Assembly (NCBI RefSeq): GCF_026914185.1
Contig: NC_070560.1
Coordinates: 7,245,501-7,309,500, forward strand
Direction: 5' to 3'
DNA length: 64,000 nucleotides
From: Puccinia triticina
Taxonomy: Eukaryota; Basidiomycota; Pucciniomycetes; Pucciniales; Pucciniaceae
Shown here: positions 11,601 to 25,549 of the stretch, one piece after another
Layout of the letters: each line of letters starts with the position of its first letter
Numbering within the stretch: the first letter of the stretch is position 1
The notes under the pieces: model-generated
Seen by the model: the letters and a program-made list of their open reading frames with translations, nothing else
The model's database searches: none
What the model was told of the DNA's origin: nothing
Translations under genes and position numbers: made by a program

Positions 11601-14600
11601 TGAGTTTTAACGTGTTTAACTGCATGGTCGACAATGCCCCCAACCTCACCCGCTTCAAAGTGCAAGGCGACTTACCTGAACTCCGCGTAAACTTCTCCGA
11701 TCGAAAATACAACATTGTCATGTCCATGATCGACGTTGCTTTACCGAACTTCTCCGATGAATCGGAGACTAAGAAAGCTTCTGAGGATGAGAAGCAAAAA
11801 GAGACTACTCTCAAACCGCCCCATAATCAAAACAAGTCGTCACGAAAGCAGAAAAAACAGTCGTTTCGAATGCCGGCGTTCTTCTCAAATGAGGCTAGTT
11901 TAACTTATGATCTTAGTGACGATGAACGTCCGCCAAGCCATGTCCGCGAAGTGACTAATCCTGGTGAAGATGACGAGTTTTTTGAAGCGCCTGATTTATC
12001 CCAGGCTGAACAGGTATGGTTGATATCATACAAGCTTCATCGCAACCACCGGTCAGCTGAATTTTATCCCTTGTTATGAAAGTCTGTTAATTTTAGGCAA
12101 AATAACTTCCAACTCCTGTTTACTGTCGGAAAACTCATTGTCGCGATATCGAAGACTGACCCGAAAAGTGGCGAAGAGCAAAGGCTTGTCGATTCCGTTT
12201 TGGAAGGTTTCTACTTCGGTTTGAGCCTGCGGAATTTCGATTTGGTTGTTGAGATCACTCTGTCGTCGATGTACATTGCCGATCAAGTAGCGCCAAAAAC
12301 AAGTCACATGTACCCCGCTTTCAAGAACCTTGTCACTTCTGAAGTTCTTGAAGATCCGCAAGCTGAGAAGAAAGACCTTGTCAAATTTAAGTACACCCAA
12401 GTCCAAACCGACCATCCCGAATTCATGACGCTATACGAGGGTATTGGTAAAGTAAGCGGAAAATAATAAACTCTGCGGGTGAACTAATACGCACTGATGC
12501 TCTATGTACAGTCCGTTGATGCAGATTTGTCTACTATCAACATCGTTGTCACTCGGCCCACGATTGTGAGCTCTAGTTCCCTTATCCGGCTGCCAATCCT
12601 TAAGATTTTGCGCGTGAACTCATTTTTTTTCTATCCTGTACTACTCAGCTCGAGCTCTTTGATTGGATTATGAATACATTTACCGATGCAGATCCTAGCC
12701 CTAACGCATCCGATGACGCACCAAATTCTGATCGCCCACCTCTAGCCCTCGATCAGTCCGCATCTGATTCGACACTTGACAAAATAAGGGTCAAGCTCAG
12801 GATGCGAACCATCGCGTTTCTATTCAATGATGATGGATGTAGACTTGCGACTCTAGCATTATCTTCGGCGGATTTTTCGGTTTTGTTGAATGGACCGACA
12901 ATGCGTGTCAATGCTCGCTTAGGCAATCTGACGGTAGAGGACGATACAGTTGAATCAAAGAACACGAAGTTCAGGCGCCTCGTCGAGATCCAGGGCGATG
13001 ATTTGGCTAATTTCCAGTATGAGACGTTTTTGAAAGGAGACAGCGGGCACGATTCGATGGTCTATCTGAGGTCTGGATCGATTCAATTCACCATCGTTGA
13101 AAACATTTGGCACCGCCTGCTTTTATTCTTCTCCAAATTCGCTCAAATGAAAGCTGTTATGGATGCTGCTAGTGCAGCTGCGCGCCAACAAGCCAACGAC
13201 TTATCCCAGACGACCACAAAGATGCACTACGACATTTTGATCCGAACACCTATCATCATCTTCCCTCTCGACAGCAGCTCGACAGACTCATTGATTGCAT
13301 ACTTGGGTGAAATCAACGCATCCAATTCCTTTTCAGGAAGCGGGGATGAACTGTTGACCACAACCAAGGCGGGGCTTCATAACATTCGTCTTACTTCTGA
13401 GCTGTCTACCCAAGGAAAACCGGACACTTTGGAAATATTGGGTGATGTTAACATCGATCTCATCATGGCTGCCTTCAACTCAGTCGAGCGATTTCGTGGC
13501 AGTGGGCAATCACCTGATAGTGATGTCAGTCAGATATTTATTCCTAACCCATTCACTGAAAAAGTTGTGCACTGCGGCTAATGTTGATATGCTTAAATGA
13601 TTCCTGATTGATGCAGATCGTGGCCCACATGTCAGACGTGAAGATCAATTTAACACAGCCACAGTACGTTGCTTTGTTGGCCCTTGCGTCCTCGATCCCC
13701 AAAATACTTGATTTGAGCGAATTGAATGAAGAGTCAACACGTCCCAAATCTGTGTCACACCGCGATTCGCACCTTTCGCACCCAACCTCTAAGTCCCAGG
13801 TCTCCAAGCCTCGCTTGCTACAACAAAACTCGCAAGTGTCTTCCAATTCGAACTCGCACGCTGTAGATGTTTGGATCACGATGGAACTGGCTTTCACAGT
13901 AACCAATGTAACATTGGAGTTGTTTGATGCCACAATTACGCCTACTGAAACCGTCCGAGACAACAGTTTAGCTAAGTTTTCATTAACTGGCATTCGAACG
14001 TTTTGTAACACCAAATCCGACGGATCGATGAAGGCGGAAACGCTTTTGAAAGCTCTACGGACGATTGACACACGCGCTTGGAAGGCTACCAAGTTTCGTG
14101 AGATTGTCCCCGTCGCCGATCATGATGGCGATCAACTGGCGCTCAGCTATAAACAGACAGAAGCATGCAGCAGTGTTAACTTGGAACTCGATTCTCCGAA
14201 TCTCATCCTTTCCTTGGATTTTCTCTTTGCCATTCAAGCATTTCTTACGGATTCCGGATCACAAGCAAATACGACAGCCGCCGAGTCACCGCAAGATCTG
14301 TCTAAATCGATACCCTCAGAAACTCAGCTCACTTCGACTTTCCATTATTCTGTTAATGTGATCAAACCAAAGCTGACCATCATTTCAGATCCCGAAAAAA
14401 GTGATAGCGATTCGGTACATCTGATTATCGACAAGTTTTCAATAAACCAACAGCAGGTCTTAACTGTCATGGTAATAGACATGTCTATGTCGTTGGGAAC
14501 AATGAATGATCTCCAGAACGGCGTTAAATTCTTGGACGCATGTACAATGAGCTTTTCGTTGGCTGATGTACCGCAAGATGGGCATAAACAGGTTTCTATG

Positions 14601-17600
14601 CACGCCCATACTACACCGCTTATTCTCAGGCTGTCGTATAGAGACTTCTTATTAGTATATTCGGTGTATTGCAAAGCGCTCGATTTCTCTCAAGTTGCCC
14701 CCGCAGCTGGAGAGGTAGCTCACGACGCTGGTTCTGAGAATCAAACTGTTGTACCGCGGTCTCCCTCTGTCCTCTCAACAAGCCCCACAACTCCCACTCA
14801 CACTCCAGAAAAGGTTGCTTTTACCGTTTACTTTCATAAATTGTCCGGATGGCTAATAGTTTTTTTTTCTCCCAGCTCTCGGTCCTGATAGATAAGCTTC
14901 AAGTTGTGCTGATCGGTGACCTTCACGAGCAACCTCTTTTGGATTTTCACACCAGGGACTTCGAATTAAGTGCCAGCAATTGGTCCCACGAGGTAAGACG
15001 TTCAGGTTAGAATGGCATCTCGGCCGGCGCTAATAACAATTTGTCATGTTAGCTTTCGCTTGAGACTTCAATTACGTTTGCGATCAACTGTATGTCTTGT
15101 TTCTCATCATTCGATCTCGTGACTGGGCTAAAAGTTGTTTTCTTTTTGCTATAAAGATTACAACTTGGCCAATTCTCATTGGGAACCGCTCATGGAACCA
15201 TGGCCTATGTCATTTCAAGTCGGTACCGCACCCTAGTTCAGTCTAAAACTGCTACTGAACTATTCCGTTACTTTAGATGACTCGCTCCGGATCTCCCGCG
15301 CAGACCGGACTGTCTCTGGATTCCAAGGAACGCTTAGAAATAAATTTGACGGCTACCTTTATGGATATTGTCATGACTGGGGCTGAAATTTGGGGCCGGG
15401 AAGGCGAGAACTTGTTACATCGTAAACGCGGTGTGACTGCGCCCTACGCAATAAAAAATTTCACCGGATATTCTCTCAAATTATGGGCCGAGTTGGACGA
15501 TGGTTCTCACAGTGGTGAAGATCATGTGGTTGAGGATGGTAAAGAACTATCTTGGCGTTTTGAAGATTGGAAATCGACCCGTGAAGTGAGTTTCTTTGTA
15601 ATTTTACCTATCCGCATCCACCCATGCTGACTTGGTTTTGCTCAGAATGTTTCTCCTTCCACCCAACATACGTTGGGGCTGGTACTTCAAGACGCTGGAT
15701 GGACTTCAGTTGGCGGAATATCAGTAGTTAGGGAAGGCGATGAAGTTTACCCGTTACGACCATCCATCGACAAAGTCACTCATCGGTTGCTATGTCATGT
15801 CGAAATCATAGACAACGTCAAGGTCGTAACCTTCCGTTCAACCTTCCAAGTTCGAAATGATACACTGTTTCCCATCGAGATGGGCATCTTCAACATGAGT
15901 GACACGCTGATTCGTGAACCTTACAGAATTGGCGAGTTCATGTATTTGCTTCTTCTCGTGTTTGTCAACTTGGCTGACTCGGCAATCTCGGATACCAGCA
16001 CCGAAACAATCCTGCTCAGTTCCAATACAGGCAGCTTACCACCAAAAAATCAAAATACGTCCGGCCAGTTGTAAGCCCGCAATTGCCTATCAGTCCGTTT
16101 GTTGAATTGTGTTGGCTAAAAAATACACGTGTCTCAGCGAGAAATCATTTTGCGTGGTCAGAAAAGGCGCTCGGATGGACAGATCTGGTGAAGCAACCCG
16201 TGCGAACTATAACCTGTGCGGCCACTGATCGACAGGAACCATCACATCGCTTCAATGCCACCACAATCTATGACCAAGAGGATAGCACAGTCCGGTTAGT
16301 ATCTTTTTCTCATACCATGGCACGGGTTTTCAAAATCCACATGTTAACTAAACTCAAAAAACTGTTCAGGTATTATCCCAAAATCACGTTGTGCTTGCGC
16401 GCGCCGATTGAAATAGAAAATCTACTTCCATTCGACATCAACTGTACCATACATTTGGACAAAAATTACTCGACATTTTTGAAAAAAGGCGAGCTGTTTC
16501 CTGTGCACATCGTCAACATGATGGACTTGATGTTGCTAGGAATAGAATTCAAGGACGAGGGAATGGTCGGCATGAAAAGTCAATATGCCGTAGTGAACAC
16601 GAATAATCCTGAAGATGTGCCTCTAGAAAATCGGATGTCCGTCATGGACGAAGACGGCCTGGCCCTCAATCTCGGGCTTCATTATATGTTGGTTCCTTCC
16701 TTAGAACAAGAACAATTTACCGCTATCCTGAACTAATTATCCGAAACAAACATCCAGGCGGTACCCTTTGTCAGGTGGAGCATTCAAAGTTCAAATTTAC
16801 AGTCCTTACGTGGTAATCAGTACGCCCTCCCCTTTTTTTATTTGATTCGGAGGGAAAATTACACCGTATCTTATCCGTCCTATCTTTTTTGTAGACAAGA
16901 CCGGGCTCGACTTTTCGATAAATTCCAAACCGTTCATTGGTAAAGCTAAAAAGGTTGCCGGGCAGAATTTGTGCGGAAGTAAGTCTTCGCAGGGTTGATC
17001 TTACCCGGAATTTGATCTTGATATTTGTTGGGGCATGTTAGATGCTAGTCGTCGCAAGGAACCTCGCCCGTTGTTGTTCTCGCACCTTGGCGATGACAAA
17101 CGAAACCGTGCGATTATACGAGTCGGGGATTCGAATTGGTCCAAGGTTGTTGAGAGTTTTATTCCCAACTGAGCTTACAAATACTGACAATGCTACCCAA
17201 AATCAGGGCATAAATTTTGACGTCGTTGGAGCTAATCAGCAAGTAACTATGCAAACTTCAACAAAAACTTCAGAGTACCGGGTTGGATTGACAGTTTCTG
17301 AGGGACTTGGAAAGGTGCGAGACACGCGATCTATCATGACATCAATGTTGAATGCTTGAACTGAGTTGACGTTTTTGGTTTCTCTTTTTTCCAGTACAAA
17401 CTCACTAAGGTGGTAGTAATCTACCCTCGTTTCATCATAAAGAACGAGGCGGACCTACCAATATGCCTTCGAGAAGATGTTTCGGATCAGATGTCAATTG
17501 TCAAACCTGGAAAACGTGCCCTATTAAGTCTTTTCATGAGGAGCTCCGATCCGCAGTTAGTCGTGGCTTTTGAATCCCCTATGGGTAAACGGTGGTCAGT

Positions 17601-20600
17601 CTTTTAGCCATTCCCCACTTGAGTATCTACTCCAAACAAATTCACATTCTGGCCGCTACAGGTCCAAACCCTTTCGAATACAAAATGTGGGGAAAGTCTA
17701 CATACGAGTGCCCGATCCACAGAATGAAGAAACACTGGTTCATGTCGAAATCCTGCTTCAAGGCCCATCCATCTTCATCAAACTCAACGTCAATCGTACT
17801 CAGTGGCCCATTTTGTTCCGCAACAACAGTAGCTCTGTGTTGCACTTTGGGCAGACAGTACGCCTTCAACTCACGCTTGAATTGAGCACAAAATATATCT
17901 ATCTACCTTGCTAACTTGGTTCAATCATACAACAGGTCATCAATGGTACTAACAAAGAAAACTTGGGAGTCACGAAGTTTTACGAATCTCGGCCTGATAC
18001 TGCAATCCCCTATGCATGGGACGATCCTGCCGCTGGCTTACAAAGCTTGATTCGTGTAGTTTTGTTCCGACAAGCAGAAGGATCGTCTTCCAAGCCATTG
18101 CCACCTATTGTTCTGAGAGATGTGCACGTGCTGGAAGTTGGACAGTTGGAGCCAGTTCGGACGCACGTGAGTAGTGTACCAGCTTGAATAAGGAAACATG
18201 CCAATACTTACTTCCTTAAATGTTTAGAAATCGGGGCAAAAGCTTGCCTTTGATGTAGTAGTCGAAGGGCAGGCACAGGTGCTAGTTGTTTCTGACTATA
18301 ATGAAGCCACTAATGTTTGGAAGGTAGCCAGGAAGAGTGGCCAAGGGGCTCCAATCCAGCGTTCCGACAGCTTCAGCAGCATAGGTGATGCTGTATTCGA
18401 GGCCACCACCGTGGAGCCCATCACTTTGGTCACTGCTTCCATCAGCTTGGAAGGAATAGGAATCTCTATCATAGATAAGAGAATGCGAGAACTGGTTTAC
18501 GGCTCTTTCCGAGGAATCGACATCACTTACGAAGAAAGCCAGCTCCAGCAAGCCTACGGAGTCGTGATATGCTGGATCCAATTGGACAATCAATTGAACG
18601 GCGCGCTCTTTCCTGTCTTGTTCCGCCCTACCGACCTTTCCGCGGATCCCAAGGCGGTAGAGACCCGTCCTAACTTGCAGATCAAAGCGAACGTCGTTAA
18701 GGATGACAGTCAGTGCGATTTCAAAGTGGTAATAGAACACTTCCAATCTGATGATTTTTCCAATCCCCAGAACATGGTGTTGTTTACATCAAGTATGCCA
18801 CAGTGCTGTTGCAAAAAATGTCTCTTGAGATGGATGAGTCCTTTGTAATCGCGCTCATGGGCTTTACGAAATTTTCTGGGGCATCGTGGAATCGCGAACA
18901 TGTCAAGTACTTCGGTCTCTCTTTCGTGGTCCTTTATCAGCACGAAAACTGACCTTTCTGGGAAACCTTATCAGCCAACTTATCGCAGATCCTGTCGGAA
19001 TACCCGAGCCGGCGTCGGAAGGGGGAGGACTGGATTTATACTTTGAACTTTTGCATTTGCAGCCGTTTGCGATTGTGATTTCGTTTGAGAGGCAGGAAAG
19101 CATAGATGCCACTGAGAGGTTAGTTCGCTTTGAGATTGATCAACTACTTGTATCCTGAAATGTTTGACTTTCGCAGGACGTTCGATTCTCGAAACCCATT
19201 GTATTTTTTGCTTAACGCAGTAACCATGGCGATCGGTACAATCAGCGGCGCACCCTTGATGTTGAATCAACTAAAAATAGAGAATGCCAGGATGTCGCAA
19301 AACCAACTCATGGCGCGGCTAATCCAGCATTACCAGAATGAAGGACTGTCGCAATTGTATCGGGTCCTTGCATCTGCTGATTTTCTCGGTAACCCCGCCG
19401 GCCTCTTCAGCAATGTTAGTTCAGGTGTCCAAGATCTGTTTTACGAACCTTTCAATGGCGTCGTGTTACACGGCGGTAGTGAACTGGGTGTTGGGATTGC
19501 CCGAGTAAGTCACTATCTCTCAGCCATGCCTTTTACCACTATTTCTTATTGACCCACCCAATAAAATTTGTGCAACGTGCAATAGGGAGCTACCAGCCTT
19601 GTAAAGAAAAGTGCCTTCGGGGTCACAGACAGTGTGTCCAAGATCACCGGGTCTGTCAGCAAGGGTCAGTTGATATATTACATGGTCCTTTTACTTTAGC
19701 GACCAACTTACATTGCTTTTATTCCACATGAACACTCAAAGGACTCTCTGCCGCTGCCTTGGACTCGGATTGGGCTCGCGAGAGGCAGCGCCGGCAATTC
19801 CGCAACCGCAATAAGATCAACGGCTTGGCCACTGGAACAAGCGCATTCTTGAACTCGTTGGCCAGTGGGATCCAGGGCGTGGCTGTAAGCTCATATGTCC
19901 TTCACCATTGCTCCAGATTGTTGTGTGTTGATCTGTTTGTCATGGGGAGTAGATGAAACCAATTCAAGGTGCCGAAAATGGAGGCGCTGTTGGGTTCTTC
20001 AAGGGTGTGGGTAAAGGATTAGTAGGGTAAGAGAAATCAAATCACGCTCACGTGTATCTGTATCGCCCTGATAGATTTGTGTGTCCTTTGCAGAGTTGTG
20101 GCAAAGCCGGCCGTGGGAACTTTTGATTTTTTGAGTAATGTTTCTGGTGGTCTCAGAAACGCTACAACAGCTTTCGATCCGAGCCGGGGCGGCCGGTGTC
20201 GATTACCACGTCACATATCGTACGATGGAATCCTCCGAGTAGGTTCCTTTCGGCCTTCTCATGATTACCTCTGGCCCTATCGGATTCGACTTGACAATCT
20301 GATTCCATGTATCTGCCCAGCCTTACAGCCTCCGTGAAGCCCAGGGACAGGACTGGTTGAGATCGGCCGACAATGGCAAACTTTATTCTTGCAAATACGT
20401 GGCCCACGTCGAACTTCCAAACGATCAAGATTCAGTTTGTATTTTGACGACGGATCGGATTGTGATGCTTCAGATCAACAAACTGACCATCATCTGGCAA
20501 GTACTCTTGTCCGAGCTAAAAGAGGTCCGGTCTGAACCAAGCGGCCTCAGGCTTCTGCTCAAAGACGATTATACCAAGCCTCTTATAGCGTTGATTGATA

Positions 20601-20771
20601 GTAGCACTCGATCATGGTTCGGTCAACATGTCTTCAAGTATGCATATATTCCCCTTGCTTCTAAGCTTTGTCGAGTATACTTATGATCTGCTGGAGTATT
20701 TTCATAGACTTTTCAAAGATTACAACGACAAGAAGAAACGGGCCGCAGGTGGTAGTAGACATGGGTCCTAA
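8671..20771 (+). CDS. VPS13: VPS13 bridge-like lipid transfer protein
   Basis: Large multi-exon gene (about 25 short introns), roughly 3,100-3,300 residues, the usual length for VPS13. Start at 8671: MVLESVVSS, intron at 8698-8773, then [18 protein letters not shown], the chorein N-terminus. The N-terminal block continues through [29 protein letters not shown], and VHIRYED. Long extended-chorein repeats fill 9.2-14.9 kb. The VAB/SHR-BD region (15.3-17.9 kb) includes [12 protein letters not shown]. The VPS13 C-terminal region follows (18.3-18.8 kb; [16 protein letters not shown]). The DH-like/ATG2-C part (19.2-20.2 kb) includes [14 protein letters not shown] and DLFYEPF, and a PH-like tail (20.36-20.77 kb) ends at TAA 20769-20771. 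The family forms a hydrophobic groove that carries phospholipids between organelles at contact sites. No frame break was seen. A single gene over 12 kb free of transposon insertion is itself notable in this window. Confidence 0.95.
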
Positions 20772-21526
20772 GTCGAATCTGACGGAATGGCAACGAACAA
20801 ATATCTACTCACAACAATAGGGAACGCCGGATAAAGACAAGTCAGACGCGATCTTCATTTTCTCACGGAGCAAACAAGCAATACTTTTCCCACATTTTTA
20901 CGCCCTTGTCGTCCATTTTTGTTGCTGTAGCATTCTGAACATTTTCAGTTATTGTTGTTACCAATGTCATGAAATCCATGATCTCACTTGATATATTTGT
21001 AAATCGCTCCACAGGAGCACGTCAACATCCAAATCAACTGGCACGAAGTTGGACATCAAGTGTAGCTGCACAGACTCTCTCAAATGGAAAAAAAAAATCA
21101 AGACATTGCAAGGTAGGCTTGCATGTTTCTCAAATTGTGCCTCTCAAATCATTTCAATTAGACATCTGGATGCGTAAAAATAAACTCGCAAATCACTTTT
21201 TGCAAAGGACTGTTCATGTAATTCCTGCCAACCGCAATTTATGAAATTAAATATATTGAGCGTTGAACACCCTTACTTAATGAAGTTAACACCGGTACCC
21301 CTGGTGGAAGGCGCAATCTATGTAGCACTGACAGGCTCCGAGGCCACCCCTCGCATGTGTATTATAACATACCGCATGGGGCAGGATATAGCATAAACTA
21401 CCAGTTGGCTGGGAGCCTTTTACTTTATAGTTTAGTTGACCAAGGGAAAGCCAAAGGCACCAAAATCTGAGCAGAAGACAAGGCTGAAGGACTTTTGATG
21501 CAGTTTTTCAATGGATTCTATTCAAC
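20772..21526. other. Intergenic, no gene seen
   Basis: Contains the VPS13 3' UTR and then AT-rich sequence without a convincing open frame, terminal repeat or RNA gene. Confidence 0.55.
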
Positions 21527-24085
21527 TTATAAAGGCTGTTTTTGAGTTTCTTTGCAGTGGAAATTACACCTATTCCCCCTACAGTTGAGTGATAGTGAGG
21601 AAGCTCCTTCTATGGAGAGATCCTCCACGGAACTCCCCAGAAAATCTGTTTGAGGGGCTTTGTTAAGTTGGTTGAGGACCACAAGTATGTTTTGTATTTT
21701 CAATCCAATTCCTTTTACCCATTCTTTTATTTTATCTTTGTGAGGAGGTTGAAATTCAAGTTCAAGATTTGCAGGAAGCTTCCTGATTGATTTTGGCAAT
21801 GGAGAGCTCCATGGAAACAGTCTCAAGAGCTTAAAATCTTGAAGTTTGTCTTCTTTTTGATATGTATACCAGGTGGGCTGATATCTCCAGGTGCTGATTC
21901 TGATCAACAAGTTTAGCCTTCCTCTGTGATTTCTACATAATACATGTGGCTATCATTAGTTGTTTTGGATTTATATGAATTCTGCTTAATGTTCCTGTTC
22001 AAGAAAAACAGCCTGATCATCAAATTCTCAACTATTTTTCCTGGAAATGCATGAGTAGGAATTTCAGTTCCTTCAATTCTTTTGGAATTGATTGGTGGAT
22101 CTCTCTTGTCCCAAACAAAAAATGATTCATGGTATGAGTAAACTGATTTTTGTTGGTTGTAGAAAGCTCCCTCCCATTGTTCACAGCCCAAATGTGTGAG
22201 AAAATGTGTATGAATTGACCAAAGAAAATCATATATCTTATCAACTTGATCAAAAACAAAGCATTGGTAATCAGGGACCTCAAGATTTGGTAAATATTGG
22301 CTCCTTAATCTCTTTTCCAGTGCAGCTTTGATATAGTTTTTTATTATTTTTGTTTTCAATTCCAGGCTTGGTTTGATTCTGGAGGAACTTCAGTTATCCT
22401 GTGCACTTTCATCCTTGCTATCCACCAAGTTGTTGGATCTTCATGATTCTGTAAAGAGGATGATTGGGAGTAAACAAAATTTGCTTTTGTCTGCTTTTGT
22501 ATTTTCACATCAAGAATTGGTTCAACCAGTTTTTCATATGTGAAGATCAGATGTGAATGTCTTCTGTGTGTATATTCTGAAATTGATTCAGGGGAGAAGG
22601 GTGCATCCCAAGGGAGTAATTTTTCTTTATTTTCACTTGTCAACCTGCTGCGGGATTCTTTGTATCCTCTGGTTAACCATCCAAACCCAAAACCAGAAGC
22701 TTCAATCACAAAATAGATATCTTCTTCAAAAGCATGAACCCATTTCTTGTAGTTTGTGTTTTTGTAGTAATAGCCCAAAATACCCACAACAGATTCCATC
22801 ATCAAAACTTTCTTATCTGAGCAGTATTTGGTTCTCCGCAAGGTTGATCCTGAAAATGGATGTATTTTGTAGGCCAGATGTTCTTGATCCATTGAGCTGA
22901 AGACTTTTAATATTTTCTGAAAAAGACCTTTATCCAAATTGAGAGCAGATTGCATGTCATTGTGAATCCAGTGATTTGACCAGCCCAACAAGCTCTTCTC
23001 CATGCTGGCTAAAAGCCGTTGTATGAATTTTTTCTGTTCTTCAAGATAAGAAATTTTGAAGTAGCTAGCTCCCAAGAGTTGTAGGACTCTGAAATTGACT
23101 GCGCACAATTCATAACATGTCTCTTTTATGCTTTCATGGAAAGCCTGTGCCCCAACCAAGGTTCCTCCTTTTTCAGAGACCAAACCTGAATTTCTTTCAC
23201 AATTGGAAAGACAGGCCTGGGCCAAAGTAGGTATTATTGGGTCCACATGGGCAGTTAACTCATTTTCTATTAATTTTTGAACCCGGCCCCAGACAACAGA
23301 AATCCATGCCCAAATCTTGCTATTTACACCCTCCAATTGAAATTCTCTGGTTGTTTTTTCCTGTTCTGTATGATTGGCAACTTCCCAATTGGGTTGATTA
23401 ATCAAAACTCTGGGATGATCCAACAAAGCACATGATTTTCCTTGAGATTTTGTCAAATCTTCTCCACTTTGAAGCTGGCTTAAGCTCTCTTTTCCTTTGG
23501 ATGTATATCCAATAGTATTCCTTGAGTCTTGACCTAGTTGGTAGATTTTGGGGACATACCCTTCAATAAGTCTTGAGGATTCAGTAAGCCTTGCTTTGAT
23601 TTCTGTGTTGGTGGAATTGGGAATATCTCCTGTGGTCCCTGGTCCGCCAAATTTAAGCACTTCCGGAGGGGTATTTTTACCAAGATATTGGTTCATAAGT
23701 GGCAAAATTTTCCAGGGAAGTATGTCAGATACTGTTTGGGCATCCTGGATCTTTTCTTGAAGTTGAAGCCAGGTTGGGAAGGATTTAGAACCTGGCAGTG
23801 ATGGGCCTGAATCAGGCTGTTGGTTGACCCAACATGTTGATTCGACATGACCTAGGCGGAGCTCCAGGTCTACCTTTTTCCTTTTTGGATATGGTTGATC
23901 CTTTTCATTTTCCTCTCTGACAACATAACTATCTGAGGTTTTATTAATGTCAGGTCCACCACCTGCGGCATTCTCTGAATACCCTTCCCCCCAAAAAGAA
24001 GGTCTGTTTGAGTCAATTGTCAACCTCACTGCATAGATTGTTCACCAAGCAAGCATTTGCCTCAACTTCAGGCAGCTATGTATAA

Positions 24086-24681
24086 GGGCCTGTACCATGG
24101 GCCTCAATTGTGAAAAATTTCAACTTTTTTTGCCCTGTACACAAAAATTGAAAACTAGCAGAGGGTTCAAATGTCGAAATTCTTCACATTTGGGCTCAAG
24201 CCTACATTTTAGCCAGGCTCAGTTTTTGTCCCAAGAAAGTTTGTGGCAAATAAGGCCCCGTTTGGCACCAATATAATTATAGGTGATATAATCACTGATT
24301 AATTCAATAAAAAATAGAAAATTCAACATAAAGCCTCCAATTTTTTTTGGAGGCAACCTACAGTGCTGGTCTCTTCAACTGTGAAATCAGATTCAACTGA
24401 TTCAGCCATCTTCAGCACCATAATACCATTATATCACTTTTGACCGATATGAAGTGATATAATGGTATTATGGTGCTGAAGATGGCTGGATAAGTTGATT
24501 CTGGGTTCACAGTTGAAGAGACCAGCACTGTAGGTTGCCTACAAAAAAAATTGGAGGCTTTATGTTGAATTTTCTATTTTTTATTGAATTGATCAGCAAT
24601 TATATCACCTATAATTATATTGGTGCCAAACGGGGCCTAAATTTGGGAAATTTCAATTTTCATGCTCTATGGTACAGGCCC
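24086..24681. mobile_element. TAA-target TIR element, family B copy 1 (596 bp), in an intron
   Basis: Ends are GGGCCTGTACCAT and ATGGTACAGGCCC, flanked by TAA at 24083-24085 and 24682-24684. A TAA/TTA target duplication is typical of PIF/Harbinger elements. Subterminal sequence is also roughly inverted. It lies inside the first intron of the secreted-type gene and is itself interrupted by another element at 24253-24637. A second element with the same ends is at 56577-57451. Confidence 0.85.
24253..24637. mobile_element. TAA-target fold-back MITE nested in the outer element (385 bp)
   Basis: Ends GGCCCCGTTTGGCACC and GGTGCCAAACGGGGCC, flanked by TAA at 24250-24252 and 24638-24640. Its two halves are near-perfect inverted copies along almost the whole length (arms about 190 bp, turning near 24440-24450), so a transcript would form one long hairpin. 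The GGCC..GTTTGG end resembles Harbinger/Tourist-type MITEs. It is non-coding. Confidence 0.9.
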
Positions 24682-24922
24682 TAAGCTTTGACTTACTAAT
24701 GGTATTTGATTGCTGACAATCCCACGCAGCGGGAAATAATGTCAATAGGTGAGATGAGTGGTCAGTCTGGATGTTCGCTTGGACATCTCGTTGGTCTGTT
24801 AGTTCCTTGCTGGCTGTATCTCTAACCCATTCGAGGTTCCATGTCGAGGTTGCTGAGAGTGAGTGAACTTGTTCAGAAAAGATTATCAAAACTAATTTCA
24901 GGAAGCCCTTCATTTCTAACAT

Positions 24923-25549
24923 TGCGAGAATGGGAGCGAAGTGGCCCTCAAGAAACACTTGGACGAGAAGACACCAAAATTTTCACACTCTTTAGTCACT
25001 GTGGCCTGAAATGCTGACAGTGGCACAGACCTGACACGTATTTTCACTGCAGAGAGACAGGTGTCAACCGGTATGGTGGTGATGTGGACTTACTGCTCCT
25101 GAGGGCATGTTCAAGGCAGTCGGTACGAATGTGGGCTGGCAAAAAACACAAGCCATGTTCCGTCAAGAATATGTATGGACTAGTCCCCGGTCCCCCCGCT
25201 GGACGAGTTGGGGCATGTCTTCTGTGACGCGGACTCCAGTTGAGACGGCCTGACTATCATAGGAGATGGAGACCAGGCTTCAGTCTGATCCCATAAATCT
25301 AGAAACCAGTTTGCAGGGTTTGTATGAGTGCGCGCTTGACTAGAGTCTCGCCGAGGAGGCGGGAGGCGTTTCCGCCGGAGACGGAGACGGCCCGTGCCCG
25401 CCTCCGGGACACGGGTGTTGGGTTCGGTACAAGTGCCGCAGCCCCGTTGGCAGTCGCACGGGGGCTGGCAGGCAGTGCATCCCCTCGAGGTTGGCCATTC
25501 GCAACCACTTCGGCTCACTTCAGTCGCCCACCAGCAACCAGCGCAAAGG
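24923..25549. other. Intergenic between divergent genes
   Basis: Upstream sequence of the secreted-type gene (leftwards) and the spartin-like gene (rightwards). It becomes GC-rich from about 25,330. No separate gene or repeat was supported. Confidence 0.5.

Larger units (their letters stand above)
21527..24922 (-). pseudogene. Secreted-type protein of unknown function, frame-broken 3' half
   Basis: Not recognised. Exon 1 (24922 or 24913 to 24697) starts MLEM/MKGFLKLVLIIFSEQ, a clear hydrophobic signal peptide. A GTAAGT donor at 24696 and an AG acceptor at 24030-24029 join in phase to a long exon 24028-22356 (about 557 residues). Reading then shifts frame at an A-rich run near 22359 to a 148-codon block (22359-21913, containing FVFDQVDKIYDFLWS). 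It shifts again near 21912 to a 127-codon block ending at 21527. All three blocks have sustained coding character. The gene is therefore either a recent pseudogene, an assembly with two small indels, or has very short introns that I could not place. Its first intron (668 bp) contains two nested transposons; without them it would be about 69 bp. Signal peptide and lack of known domains make it an effector-type candidate. Confidence 0.55.
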
